DNA of 64,000 nucleotides from Tetradesmus obliquus. Its lineage: Eukaryota > Chlorophyta > Chlorophyceae > Sphaeropleales > Scenedesmaceae. Position numbers and translations under genes: made by a program. The stretch is taken from assembly GCA_030272155.1 (NCBI GenBank), contig CP126196.1, positions 2,542,001 through 2,606,000 of the forward strand, given 5' to 3'. Every line of letters begins with the position of its first letter. The stretch's first letter is position 1. Below the pieces are notes generated by a model that did no database searches, was not told where the DNA came from, and saw only the letters and a program-made list of their open reading frames with translations. Positions 1 through 10,600 of the stretch are shown piece after piece.

Positions 1-1131
1 TCAATGATGCAGCTGTCAACGCCATCCCCATGCCTGGCACGAGTGTGCAGGACTGGCTGGAAGTTGCAGCGTTCATGTACCCCGTGATCCCACCAGCACA
101 GGTGCGTGCACGCTCATTGCACCAGCGTGGCCAGCAGCAATGCTCAGGCGGTGCACTGCATGTATAATGGCACACATGGCGAGCACTGCAGGTGCGACCC
201 TGGCTAAGAAACAGATATTGTGCATCAGCTGAATTGGCCCTTACCAGCCTGTGTATATGTGAGTGTGCCTTGACTTGCTTGCCAGCCGCGGTTGCTCAGC
301 CTGCCAGTGTTTTACTGCTATTGGTGCAGGTCAAGTGGTCCAACTTGGAGACGCTGCTGGTGCTTGGTGCAAAGCTGGACATGCCAGCAATTCTGGCGCA
401 CGCTGCTGCTTTCATCCAGAACCACATGTGCCTGCTAGACTTGGCTGAGGGAGGCATGCGCTTCATCTGGAAGTGAGCATCCTCAGCAGCAGTAGGACAG
501 CAGGTGGCAGCAGCAGCACTTGACACAACCAAGCAGCACTCAGGATAAAAGCTTATCTGCAAGCCACAACAGCATTCGTGTTAATCGACCCAAACCACAC
601 CAACTGCAGCGGTGTCATGCTTGGCTCAGCAGTGGCAGGCGCAGCAGCTAGGCAACAAATGCAGCTGGGCTTCAACGGCAGTAAGCTCTGCAGACGAGGT
701 GCTTGCATGTCGCACACCCGCCCCAGCACGAACACTGCCATTGTGTAAAATGCTACTGCGTGTGTCTCTGCTGGCGTAGTCACACCCACACCCCTGTGTG
801 TCGTTTTATGGGGCGCTGCCTGTGTCTGCCTGTGCTGCTGTGCAGGTGGCTGCCTCTGCTGGACTCAGCAGGGCTAGATGAGGTGTGTGCGCTGTGCATT
901 GAGCGGGCAGTGCAGCTGGACAAGTCTTCCTGCAGCGTTGAGTCCAGGCTGCGGGGCCTGTCCAGCAAAGCGCTGCAGCGGCTGGTGCTGTGCCTGGCGA
1001 CAGACGGCTACTGCTTTGCATGCACACCACGCAGCGTGCCGCGCAGCTCCTACCCAGGTGCTGCCGGCGGGCACTACAAGCTGTACAACTCCGAAGAAGT
1101 GGCTTCAATCCTGGGACAAGAGCTGCCCTGA
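1..1131 (+). CDS. BTB/POZ-domain protein, 3' part (5' end outside window)
   Basis: Three exons join in frame: 1-101, 330-472 and 846-1131 (TGA at 1129-1131), all with GT-AG junctions. Exons 1 and 2 read as the second half of a BTB fold: the WLEVAAFMYP strand/helix, then NLETLLVLGAKLDMPAIL, which matches the BTB helix pattern 'N...LL.LA.KYDMP.L'. About 95 residues follow (begins WLPLLDSAGLDEVCALC) in the place where a BACK or other C-terminal region would lie; I do not recognise them. BTB proteins usually act as dimerising adaptors, often for CUL3 ubiquitin ligases; that role here is inferred from the family only. Unlike genes further right, no duplicated exon edges are seen in its introns. 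Confidence 0.7.
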
Positions 1132-1239
1132 GGCCCTGCTGTGTGCATTGGCGGTTTTAGTAGTAGCTCTGCTGTCCTGCGGCGGTATCCAGTGCCACGG
1201 GTGCTGCCGACAAGGTCTCCAGCTGACATAGCTGCAACA

Positions 1240-1244
1240 TGTAA
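1240..1244 (+). promoter_or_regulatory. TGTAA poly(A) signal candidate of the BTB gene
   Basis: TGTAA lies about 110 bases after the BTB stop codon. TGTAA is the usual polyadenylation signal of chlorophyte algae such as Chlamydomonas and Volvox. The pentamer is short, so chance occurrence is possible. Confidence 0.4.
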
Positions 1245-2122
1245 CTGGGTAGGGCTTTGACATACAGCAGGCATGTGCGCTTGTGTGCCATGCTTGTACT
1301 AGTAAATGTGGTATAACGGATTAGTTGCGGCTGATCAGTGTGCGTGAGCTGTGTTGCCAGCTAGCAGTGCCAGCTAGCAGTGCGACCCCGTAGCGCCAGC
1401 ATTGTTGCTTCTGCTGTTTCAAACAGCAAGTTGCGCCTTGTCTTGATGAGGGAGCATGACAATGTGCGCGTGGCAGAGTGCAATGGGTGTTGTTCTCAAT
1501 CTCAACCTGATATTTTTGCACCTTCTGCTTGTATCATGCATGTGCATACGAAACTTGTGGCGGTCTGCAGGAGCAGCCATTTGACTGGTGCTTCATAATG
1601 GTGTGCTCTGCTGTAGCTTGGCAGGTGCTGCCGTGGTATTTGCATGACTACATGTGAACACCCACCTGATCGCTCCACTGGCCATTTTACACATATAACA
1701 TTGTGCGGTGGCATCAGAAGCAGGCTGCGACATCCTGTGCATGTCCTTTTGCTGTTGCTGGTTTGCATGGTAGGTGGTCATTCCCCAAAGGGGCACACAG
1801 GGTGGGCCAAATGTCCCTTTCTGGGTACATTCTTTCGGGACAGCCTGTCCCTGAGGCTGTTTGTAGTCTTGTATCGTTTGAGATTGTAGTGCTGTTGCAA
1901 CAGCAACCATTAGGAGCATGCTGGCACTGCGGTCGCTCAGTTTGCGGGTGTAAGGTGTGCAGCCAACATGGCTGCAGCACCATGTGCTGTGAGACTGGTG
2001 TTTTGACCGCTCAGAAGCGCTGCTGGCACTACATCGGCACAAGCTGGAATCTGCAAGCTGAATGATGGCTTCTGCAAATGTGGCCGTCCGTCTTGCACGA
2101 CATGGCTGTTGTTGTCATGACT

Positions 2123-2260
2123 GCAGGAGCTGCACATGCTAATCTGAGGTGCAGCAGCCACGGTGGCCTTTCGGGGGACCACTTCTTGCCATGTGAGTGC
2201 GCATTATGTTGCATGATGCTGATGCTTGTAATGACTGCAATTCGGCAACTTTCCTTATAT
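2123..2260 (+). repeat. 138-bp direct repeat, copy 1
   Basis: Base-for-base identical to 4206-4343, about 2.08 kb downstream in the same orientation. The edges are sharp: flanking sequence differs immediately on both sides. The repeat does not begin TG and end CA, so it does not look like a long terminal repeat. Confidence 0.95.
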
Positions 2261-3421
2261 GGTACAAAGCGCTACACCTGAAGTTTTCTGGTGGGCGCCC
2301 CGCAGCTTCGCAGTCCCTGCTGTGGCCTGAGGCTGTTTGTGGGGCAGTTTCTGTATGTGTGTTCCGAAGCCGTTACCGGTACTTGTCATTCGACACGTAG
2401 CACGTATCCGTGACCGCGCAGTAGCACAGGCCTCCAGCAGCCCACCTCGGTGTCGGACTATTGCAGCGACTTCCCTTCAGGTAACATCAACAGCAGCTCG
2501 AAACAGATAATTTCAGTGACAGACACAGCAATGAGGTGCCTCCTGGGTCATACACACATGCACTTCCCCACATAGCTTCACCTCGCCTCGGCTTTGCTGC
2601 GACGTTATTTTAATTCGTTCGATCCTTACACCTTCATTTTACGGGTGCACAATATCCACAGCCTTGGCCAGCTTTATAGTCCCAACCCCAGAAGGCAGCT
2701 ACCATCACCACAGCAGCAGCTACAAGTACTACCCAGCGTATCACAGCAACGTTTTGGCGGCAGTTTCGTGCACGATACTACAGTCACACATTAATACAGT
2801 ACGCTCAGCGTGGCTGGGCTGTCATCCAGCGTGTACAGCATCAGATACAGCAGCAGCTGTCTGCCAGCCTAAACAGGTTACAGCATGCACTTTCCGCTGT
2901 CAGCTCCAGCAGCAGCAGACAAACCACATGTCTGCCACACAGACAGCAGCGCACCTTGCTATCAGCATCACGCAGCAGTTAGCAGTTAGTGGCATGGGGA
3001 CTGGATGTTGGGCCACCCATTGACATCTACAGTGACTAGAGCAGCCGGAGCACCTACATCGGCTGCCACACAGTCAGTATGCGGGCTGTCCAGAACAACA
3101 GCATCTGCCTGCTATATGCAGTGGCGGCAGCAGCAGCAACAGCAACAACAACAGCAATAGCAGCGACAGCAGCGGCGATGTTGTTTGTGGTGGATTATGT
3201 TTTGATGTTGTGTTATCGTGGTATGCGTCTGTTCGGGGGGAGGGTGACGGGCAGGTTGGGCGTGTGGTGTGGCCTGCTCTGAGAGGAGCAAACACCGGAA
3301 AGTGGGGCGTTCGAAGGTACACGTTGCTGGGCGATGCTTTTTTCATGAATGTTTTGTGCACACATACACAGCCTACATGTCGTCGCAGCATCGGGTTTGG
3401 GAGGAAGGGTTTGGAGACTAG

Positions 3422-3445
3422 CAGTGTTGGTGAAAACCAACACTG
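3422..3445. other. 10-bp stem with GAAA tetraloop
   Basis: Arms 3422-3431 and 3436-3445 are perfect reverse complements around a GAAA loop. The hairpin lies 16 bases before the T18G14 tract. It could form in an RNA from the + strand; no function is evident. Confidence 0.6.
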
Positions 3446-3460
3446 AGTGGTTCTGTGCAG

Positions 3461-3492
3461 TTTTTTTTTTTTTTTTTTGGGGGGGGGGGGGG
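3461..3492 (+). repeat. T18 followed directly by G14
   Basis: Homopolymers of 18 T (3461-3478) and 14 G (3479-3492) abut. The G run can form a quadruplex. The exact lengths are likely to be unstable or poorly sequenced. Confidence 0.9.
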
Positions 3493-4205
3493 TTACGTGG
3501 ATTTTGCTGTCTGGTGTACCTGGCACACCTGTTGGTGTAGCAGGTACTACGATTTTTGTAGTGCGTAAAAGAAATCCTGCAAGATGGTGCAGATACCAGG
3601 CGGCCCAGAGCAGCACAGGCTGCCCATACAATGTACGCGATATTTATTTCACACCTACACGTTACACCTGACTTTTTGCATGTACTGACGCACTCATGAA
3701 CTAGGAGTTACTGTTATATAATAAGGAACTAACACATGCCTATACTGTCAAGGGAAGAGTAGGTGCTCATACACCAAGGAGGTATCCTCAATGCATATAA
3801 CACATCCCATACGATCACTCGCACGTGACGATGGGGAGCGCTGAGCGCCCGTCGTCTGATAAAGGACGACAAAATTTACAACATGCCATACATGGCCACT
3901 AGGACAGTCAACTTTGAATGACAGTAGTACGAAACGGTAAAGCAGGCATACACATTCCCCCATTACATGCAATTTACACTACTGCCACTCCTGCTTCTTG
4001 CGAGGAAAACTTCACCTTCAATCTGAGCTACGGTGTCAACCAAGTGGCGTCACTGACAAGGTGTCACTACCCAGGCTACCAAGGACTACAAGAGGATGGA
4101 AGACTGTCAGTGCCGTTGCCCCCGAAGGGCATCGTGGCTCTTCGGGACGGCGCTGACCAGGTGTTGTTATGGTTGCAGGTAATACTAGACGACGTAGGAG
4201 CAGAA

Positions 4206-4343
4206 GCAGGAGCTGCACATGCTAATCTGAGGTGCAGCAGCCACGGTGGCCTTTCGGGGGACCACTTCTTGCCATGTGAGTGCGCATTATGTTGCATGAT
4301 GCTGATGCTTGTAATGACTGCAATTCGGCAACTTTCCTTATAT
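4206..4343 (+). repeat. 138-bp direct repeat, copy 2
   Basis: Identical to 2123-2260. The sequence between the copies (about 1.95 kb) carries the hairpin and homopolymer tract and no recognisable mobile-element gene. Confidence 0.95.
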
Positions 4344-4643
4344 AAGTTACAGTTTGACCTGTGTGACAGGTGGCCAGCACCCAGCACATTGAAAGCTCAT
4401 CCCCGCGCTTACAAAATTTTGCGTGTGTTAGCTAGATAAAATATGCAGTCAACTCAAGGCCCGTTAAAGGGCGAACATGTCAACAAGGCGAGCATGATGA
4501 GTTGAAGCTGCCTTGCGAAGCGCGATGGAAGCAGTTCAAGTGGTACGCTATCGATCGAACTTAGTCGATTATTTCAAGCTGCCAAATGGGCATGCAGCTC
4601 ACCAACCCCGCGGTCCAACCACCGTGTGGTATGGTGCCTGCAG

Positions 4644-7600
4644 GTGTGCCCAAGCGGGCTTTTCCCACTGCCTGCGCGATGCAACATTCATGGGCCATCG
4701 CTGTCAGCATCAGGAGCTGTACAAAGCAGCAGGGATGCCCAGGCAGCAGCAGCAGCAGACAACCAGCACCAGTTGCTGGAGCAGTTGCAGGTGGGCTGTC
4801 TGGGCTTCTCGAGAACCTGTACGTCACGTCTTGTACGCGGAGGGCCCTTCACCCCACTTTTCTGTGCTTGTAGGGCTACTGCGACCGGGCAAACACGCTG
4901 CTGGCATTGATCAGCGTGCAGCGGGCACAGGTACGCATCTGGCTCAAGGTTCAAGTACAATCGGGGATCATGTCAAAGTTTCTGATGCTGGAGTTGGTCT
5001 ACAGGGCATCAATATGGTGTCAGTGACGTGATTGCCTGGCCTCCAGCAGCAGCAGCTGTTCAGCACGAATCTTTCTGCATGCTGGTGGCTGTTTCAGCAG
5101 CTGACTGCCAACTTGCCGCATCATTTGGCATAGGCAACTTGATGAAGTCGCTTTCATATGTGCACTAATGTTCGCAGGGATCTGCCTGTCATGGCACAGA
5201 GCTACAAGAGCTCATGGATGATGCCTCAGCCTGCATCCAACAGGCATTGCAGCAGGCTGCAGCAGCAAAGCAGCCGCTCCTGCTTACTTCATCACAGCAC
5301 ACCAGGTGGGAGTTGGCTCAGAGAATTGCAACAGCAACATATCTGACAGCCAGAAGCAGTAACAGCAGGTGCACAACGACAGCTGCCATTCACCGCGGCA
5401 TGCACAATTGCAGAATCAGCTGTGGAAAAACGCTAATCCTTAGCCAGCTGTCAAGGCAGCTGTGTCATATGCCAAGGGCTACTTCAAAGAATGAATCCAC
5501 TTGCATGTATCCAAGACTTGATTCATGCAGCTTACAACGCACCGCTTTTGACCCTTGCAATTTCCCCACTGCTCTCTTGCACCTGTTGCAGCTGCTTCTG
5601 CCATTTGTTGGAGCAGCTGCACCTGCTGGATGTACTTAGCGCCAGTGTGGCAGCAGAGGACCAGGCGCAGCAGCAGCGAACCGAGCAACAACAGCAGCAG
5701 GATGAGCAGCGGCAGTGGTACAAGGTGGGGCAGCTGTGAATGTCTGAATTCGCCAGATGCTGCTGCTGGCAGTATGTCGTGGATGTGAAACATCCTGCCA
5801 ACTTTTGGTTGCTTGTGCTGGCCTTATATTAGCCGCTTTGTGTCGTGTTGCACCAGATTCATCTTACTGTGGCGACTCTGGCATGTCATGCAGGTGCCCC
5901 GCCTACCTGCGCAGCTTGCAGGAACATTCCTGAGCCGCTTAGAGCAGCAACTGCAGGCTGTGCCTGGCATTGATGCGGCACTAGCACCGCTGGTGATGTT
6001 CTGCCAGCAAAACCAAGCAGCGGCCAGCAAGCTGACCGCACAACTAGCTGGTGGCAGCACCGGCACAGGCAGCAGCACAGGCAGCGGCGGCAAGCCAGAA
6101 GCCATTGACGTCAGCTGCCTCTCCAGCATCCAGGAGCAGCACACAGCAGCAAGGGCTCTGCCGCTGCTGCTACGCTTGTACTTCAACAGCGATAGTAGGG
6201 CAGAGGTGAGGGCCGAGCCTCTATATTCCTGCAGCCAGTGTTCGCAGCTGTGCTGCTGGTGCAATGTTGCCTAGCAGCTGTTGGCAACGGAGATGACCTG
6301 TAAATGATTGGCACTGACAAGCATGCCACAGCAACCGTGCACTGGCAGTGTTGGAATGATGTCGCGCCTGCAAGTTGCCGTTGCAGCTACCTAGAGGGGA
6401 TTGCTGCTGCCATCTGCTGCTGCTGCGCAGACCATTGCTGCTGGCAAGCCTGAGCTCCTAAACACCAAGAGCCTGGAGCGTTGCCTGGCAGTGCTTGCAG
6501 CAAAGCCTGTTGTGCCAGGCTATGCAGACATGCATGTCAGCCTGACAAGCGAGCTGGAGACTTGTCAGCCCTTGCAGGAGCTGCTGGCAACACGCAAGTG
6601 AGTGGTTGCACTGGCAGTACGTTTGTGTTGGCAGGCTACCAGCTGTAACTCAGCTCAAGCAACACTGAAAAATTGCAGGATAAGGCGCACGGCACGCTGG
6701 CCCAGCTGTAGGAGCAGAGAAGCACATAGCAGCGCTGCTTCCCCTGGCTGCATGCACATCGGATTGTTTGTCACACCTTGACGCATGTCTGTTTGTGTGC
6801 TGTGCCTGCAGGCTGAAGCTGCTGCCAGCAGCGCCATGGCAGCTGGATGGCAAGTCAGCCGCCAAGCTGAACCAGAGCTACAGCCTGCAGCCCAAGGTGC
6901 TGCCACTGCTGCAGCAGCACGATGAGCTGTGCGACCTGCTGTCCCAGCTGGCACTGGAAGTCAAGCAGGCAGTGGCTGTTGACAGGGACATAGAGGTCAA
7001 GGTAGGCAGCGCTAGACTGTGCTATGTTTGCTTCCCACAAGTGCGCTCAGCAGCACGGAATGCTGGGCTTTCCAGCATGCTGATATGCAACACAGCATTG
7101 TTGGGCAGCTGTTTCTGTTCACAATGTTGCTTGTGCTGCACGCGCTTGTGCATGATCCTGGAACTGTGCTGTGCTGTGTTGCGTTGTGTTTGTGTTGTGC
7201 AAGCATGCCAGACGACATCTGTGCTATGCTTTTGTTCCTGCAGGCGTTCAGCGATGCAGAGAAGCTGGTGGATGGCAGCATCACCTTTGTGCATGCAGCC
7301 AAGAACGCGCTGCTGGAGCTGGATGCCTGGCGGCTGTCGCACGGCGGCGGGGCCAAGCAGTGGAAGCGCCCGCAGCAGCATCACGATGCAGATGGCACGG
7401 CAATGCAGTCCTGCGACAGGTGAGTCTGCTGACAAGGCTATTGCATGTGCTGGCTGGCCTCGGAGTAGCTAGTCATGCCTGCACATGATGATTGCGGGCT
7501 GTATGGCAGTGCCTGCATTGGCGAGGGGCTGTGTTGTCTTTGCATCACACTGCTGGATGATTGTGCAGCTCGTACCTGACCATGAACCTGCCTGTGTTCG

Positions 7601-10600
7601 TCCCTGCGTGTGCGCCTATGTGGCGACCTGCTTGCCCAGGTTCGCGCTGCACGACGAGGATGTGGTTCCTTTTATGGACGTGCTGGGCGCCACCAAAGGC
7701 CTCACAGGCCTGCTGACAGACAGCAGCAGCTGGCTGGAGCAGCTGCTGCAGGTGCAGACTATCAAGCAGCTGCATGAGTTTGCTGCCAGCACGCTACCGG
7801 CACTTGCCAAGCTGTACCCGCGCAACACGCTTGTGCAGTCTCTCCTCAAGTCCATCTATGCCAGCATGCAGGGGCAGCTAGTGGAGCTGAAGGATGACAC
7901 CTATGCTCCTAGCTATGCCACGTCAGCAGCTGGCGATGTGCCTGCAGCAGTGCTCACGCCCACTGGAGCAGATGGGCAGCAGCGGCAGCGGTCACTTCAG
8001 CGGCAGTCAGGTCCAATTGCAGAAGGCTTCGAGGGCCTCAAGGGCCGGTTTGGCAGTAAGCGCTTGTCAAGGAAAGCCAGCCAGCAGCAGGAGCAGCAGC
8101 ACAAGCATGATGGTGCAGGTGAAGATACTGAGCTAGAGGCAGCTGCAGCTGAGGAGCAGGAGGTGATGGCCGCTGCAGCAGCAGTTGCAGCAGCCATTAG
8201 CTCTGGTGCTGCAAACGCTGCTGTGAAGCACGCAAGCAGTGCTGGCAGCAGCCTCCAAGCGCAGCAAGGAGAGCCTGCAGCAGGGGGGGCGTATGTAGAC
8301 GCCGAGGCCAGCAGCATCAGCGCCGTAACAGCAGCAGCAGCAGCAGAGGCAGGCGCTGCAGCAGATGAAGGCGGTGAGCTGCAAGGCATCAACGGTAGTG
8401 CAGCTGCACTGGCAGCGTACGCAGCGGCAACTGCAGCAGCGACTTCAAGCCAGCCAGTCACAGGCAAGAAGATGAAGTTTGGCAAGAGCTTCATGAAGTC
8501 AATTGTTAGTACTAAGGGCAAAGGCAAGCCAGAGCCAAGCCCGGATCCTGAGCTGTGTTCTGCACCAGCAGCGCTTGCAGCGCACGCTGAACTCGAGGCA
8601 ATGCTGTCAGAGGCAGAGGCAGAGGTGGCGGCTAGCGAAGAGGCGGCGGCGGCTGCAGCTGCTGCAGCTGCCAAGGCCATGCAGGACAGCAGCAGCGGCT
8701 GCGGCAGCAGCCACAGCAGCGGGCTAGGCCTGTCAGAGCCCAGGGAGCAGCAGAGCAGCAGCAGGTCGGCCCTGCAGCTGGGCCTGAAGGGGCTTCAGCT
8801 GCAGATCGGCGATGAGGAGTCATCTTTCAGCAGGGCTGGCGAGGAGGGGATTGACACCAGCGGCTTCAGCAGCATGTGCAGCCTCTCCATGGCTTTCCAG
8901 CGGCCTCCAGATCTGCCATGGGAGGTGTCACCCCAGGAAGGCGCTGCCGCTGCTGCTGCAGCATCCAGCGCTGGTGATGGGACGTCGGGCAACTCCCCAC
9001 GCTCCGTGGCAGCTGCAGCTGCGCAGTTTGAGTCCCGCATCGCGCAGCAGACCAGCCGCCGCTCAAGCCGCCTGTCCAGCAACCAGGCCGTGGTTGGCGT
9101 CGGGGCTGCTACACCGCTGCCTGCCTCGCCGCGCTTGTTGGCTGGGGAGGAGCTGGATATGGTTGATGGCACAGAATTTGAGCTTGCAGAGGCATCAAGT
9201 GATGGGGCACTGGGCCCGGTGCCGAGCTCGCCACGCAGTGCACGGCGCTTCCATTTCTTTAAGTTCCGCAGCATCCTGCAGCACCACGAGAAGCTGTCCA
9301 CGCAGGCGCTGGCGGATGCTGCTGCAGCAGCTGCAGCACTGGAGGCTGCAGCAGCAAAAGAGGGCGATGGCGAAGCAGCAGCATCTGGCACCAGCGCGCG
9401 CATCCGTGCGGTGCTGTCGATGCGCCGCCGCACAGCAGCAGCCAGTGCAGTGTCAGCAGCAGGCGCTGCTGCTGATGGCGCAGATGCAGCTGATGCAGAG
9501 GAGGCAGCAGCACATGCAGCTGACCTGGCATCTGGTCCTGCTGCTGCTGGGGAGGCGGGTGCAGCATCAGGCTCTGCATTGCCAGGTGCCTCGCCACGCG
9601 GCTCGCAGGTTGGGGAAGCCTATGATGCTGCAGATGTGCCTGCAAGCACGCATGGCGCTGCTGATGTAGCTGATCAGCCGTCCAAGCAGGGCCGCATCGG
9701 CGGCCTGATGAGCAGGGCAGCATCGCGCATGATGAGCCTGAGCAGCAGGGCTTCCAGGGAGCCCGCTGCTGCTGCAGCACGAGGTGCAGGTGAGGCTGGA
9801 GCATGTCAGTGCAGGTTGGGGATATGACAAGGGCTGGCTAAGGTGGCTAGTATGCTTTTACCACCGCTGCAGGTGTGACAATCAGATGTCATCTGCCCTG
9901 CCAGGCTCTTGCCACTTTTCAACTTTTGGGCGTCTTGTACATCCGCCAACAAGTGACGTACAGCATGCACTGTATTGCTGCCACACTGCGACACTGCTGC
10001 AGGGGCAAGCTCCAGCCAGCAGGCACGCCAGGGCTTCAAGGGCCTGAACTTCACTGCAAAGCTGAAGAAGGCAATGGTGGACAGGCGCGGCCCTGCTGAG
10101 GGTGAGTTGGGTTGTGTACACACCACACCACGCACCAACTGTGCCAGCTGCTGCAGTTGTGCGCAAAGCCAAGCCCAGTTACAAAACACATCAGAATCGT
10201 TGCGCAGGGTAGTGCACGCGAGGCGGCGACGCAAGACTTGAAAAAAAGCTGGTGCTGACCAGATGTGCTTGTTCAGCATGCGTATGTGCTCTACAGTGGC
10301 AAGAGGACTGCCGCAACCCACGGCTCAGGTTTCGGCCTAACTGCTGTTATGTTGCCGCTGCTGCTGCACTCCTGCAGTTGCCATCGACGGCATTGTGCTG
10401 CCCACACTGCAGCTGGATGCTGTGCCACCTCTGGCATGCCTGCTGCAGCTGCGTGTGCTGCTGGAGCAGCTCATGCACGAGATCAAGACAGAGACCAAGA
10501 AGCACCTGATGATCCAGCTGCAGATGGCAGCAGCAGCAGCAGCTGGCGGCAGCAGCGCCAAGCCTGATGCATCCATTGCCAGGCCGTTGAGGCAGGTCAA

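Larger units (their letters stand above)
1245..4643. other. Gene-poor interval
   Basis: No reading frame here resembles a known family, and none has the GC-rich codon choice of the neighbouring genes. It holds the two copies of a perfect 138-bp repeat, a GAAA-loop hairpin and a T18G14 tract. A frame at about 3918-4190 containing YGVNQVASLTRCHYPGY runs into the second repeat copy; I cannot tell whether it is coding. The first exons or promoter of the next gene may lie in the last few hundred bases. Confidence 0.5.

Noticed and set aside
192-330. Extension of the BTB exon upstream of 330 by an open frame
   Set aside because: The BTB motif begins exactly after the CAG acceptor at 328-329, and the exon joins in phase with 1-101; upstream sequence has no family match.
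3079-3631. Protein gene in the region of the T18G14 tract
   Set aside because: The frames depend on homopolymer translation (poly-Phe/Gly, poly-Lys/Pro) and have no codon bias or family match.
2123-4343. LTR-type element bounded by the 138-bp repeats
   Set aside because: No TG...CA ends, no polymerase or capsid-like coding sequence, no primer-binding site and no target duplication seen.
7485-7639. Open frame continuing upstream of the large CYFIP exon
   Set aside because: The CYFIP match starts after the acceptor at 7638-7639 and phase 2 from the previous exon (7419) fits only that site.
7997-9804. Long open frames on the minus strand opposite the CYFIP exons
   Set aside because: They are shadows of GCA/CAG triplet tracts, reading as poly-Ala, poly-Ser, poly-Cys or poly-Leu, with no domain match.
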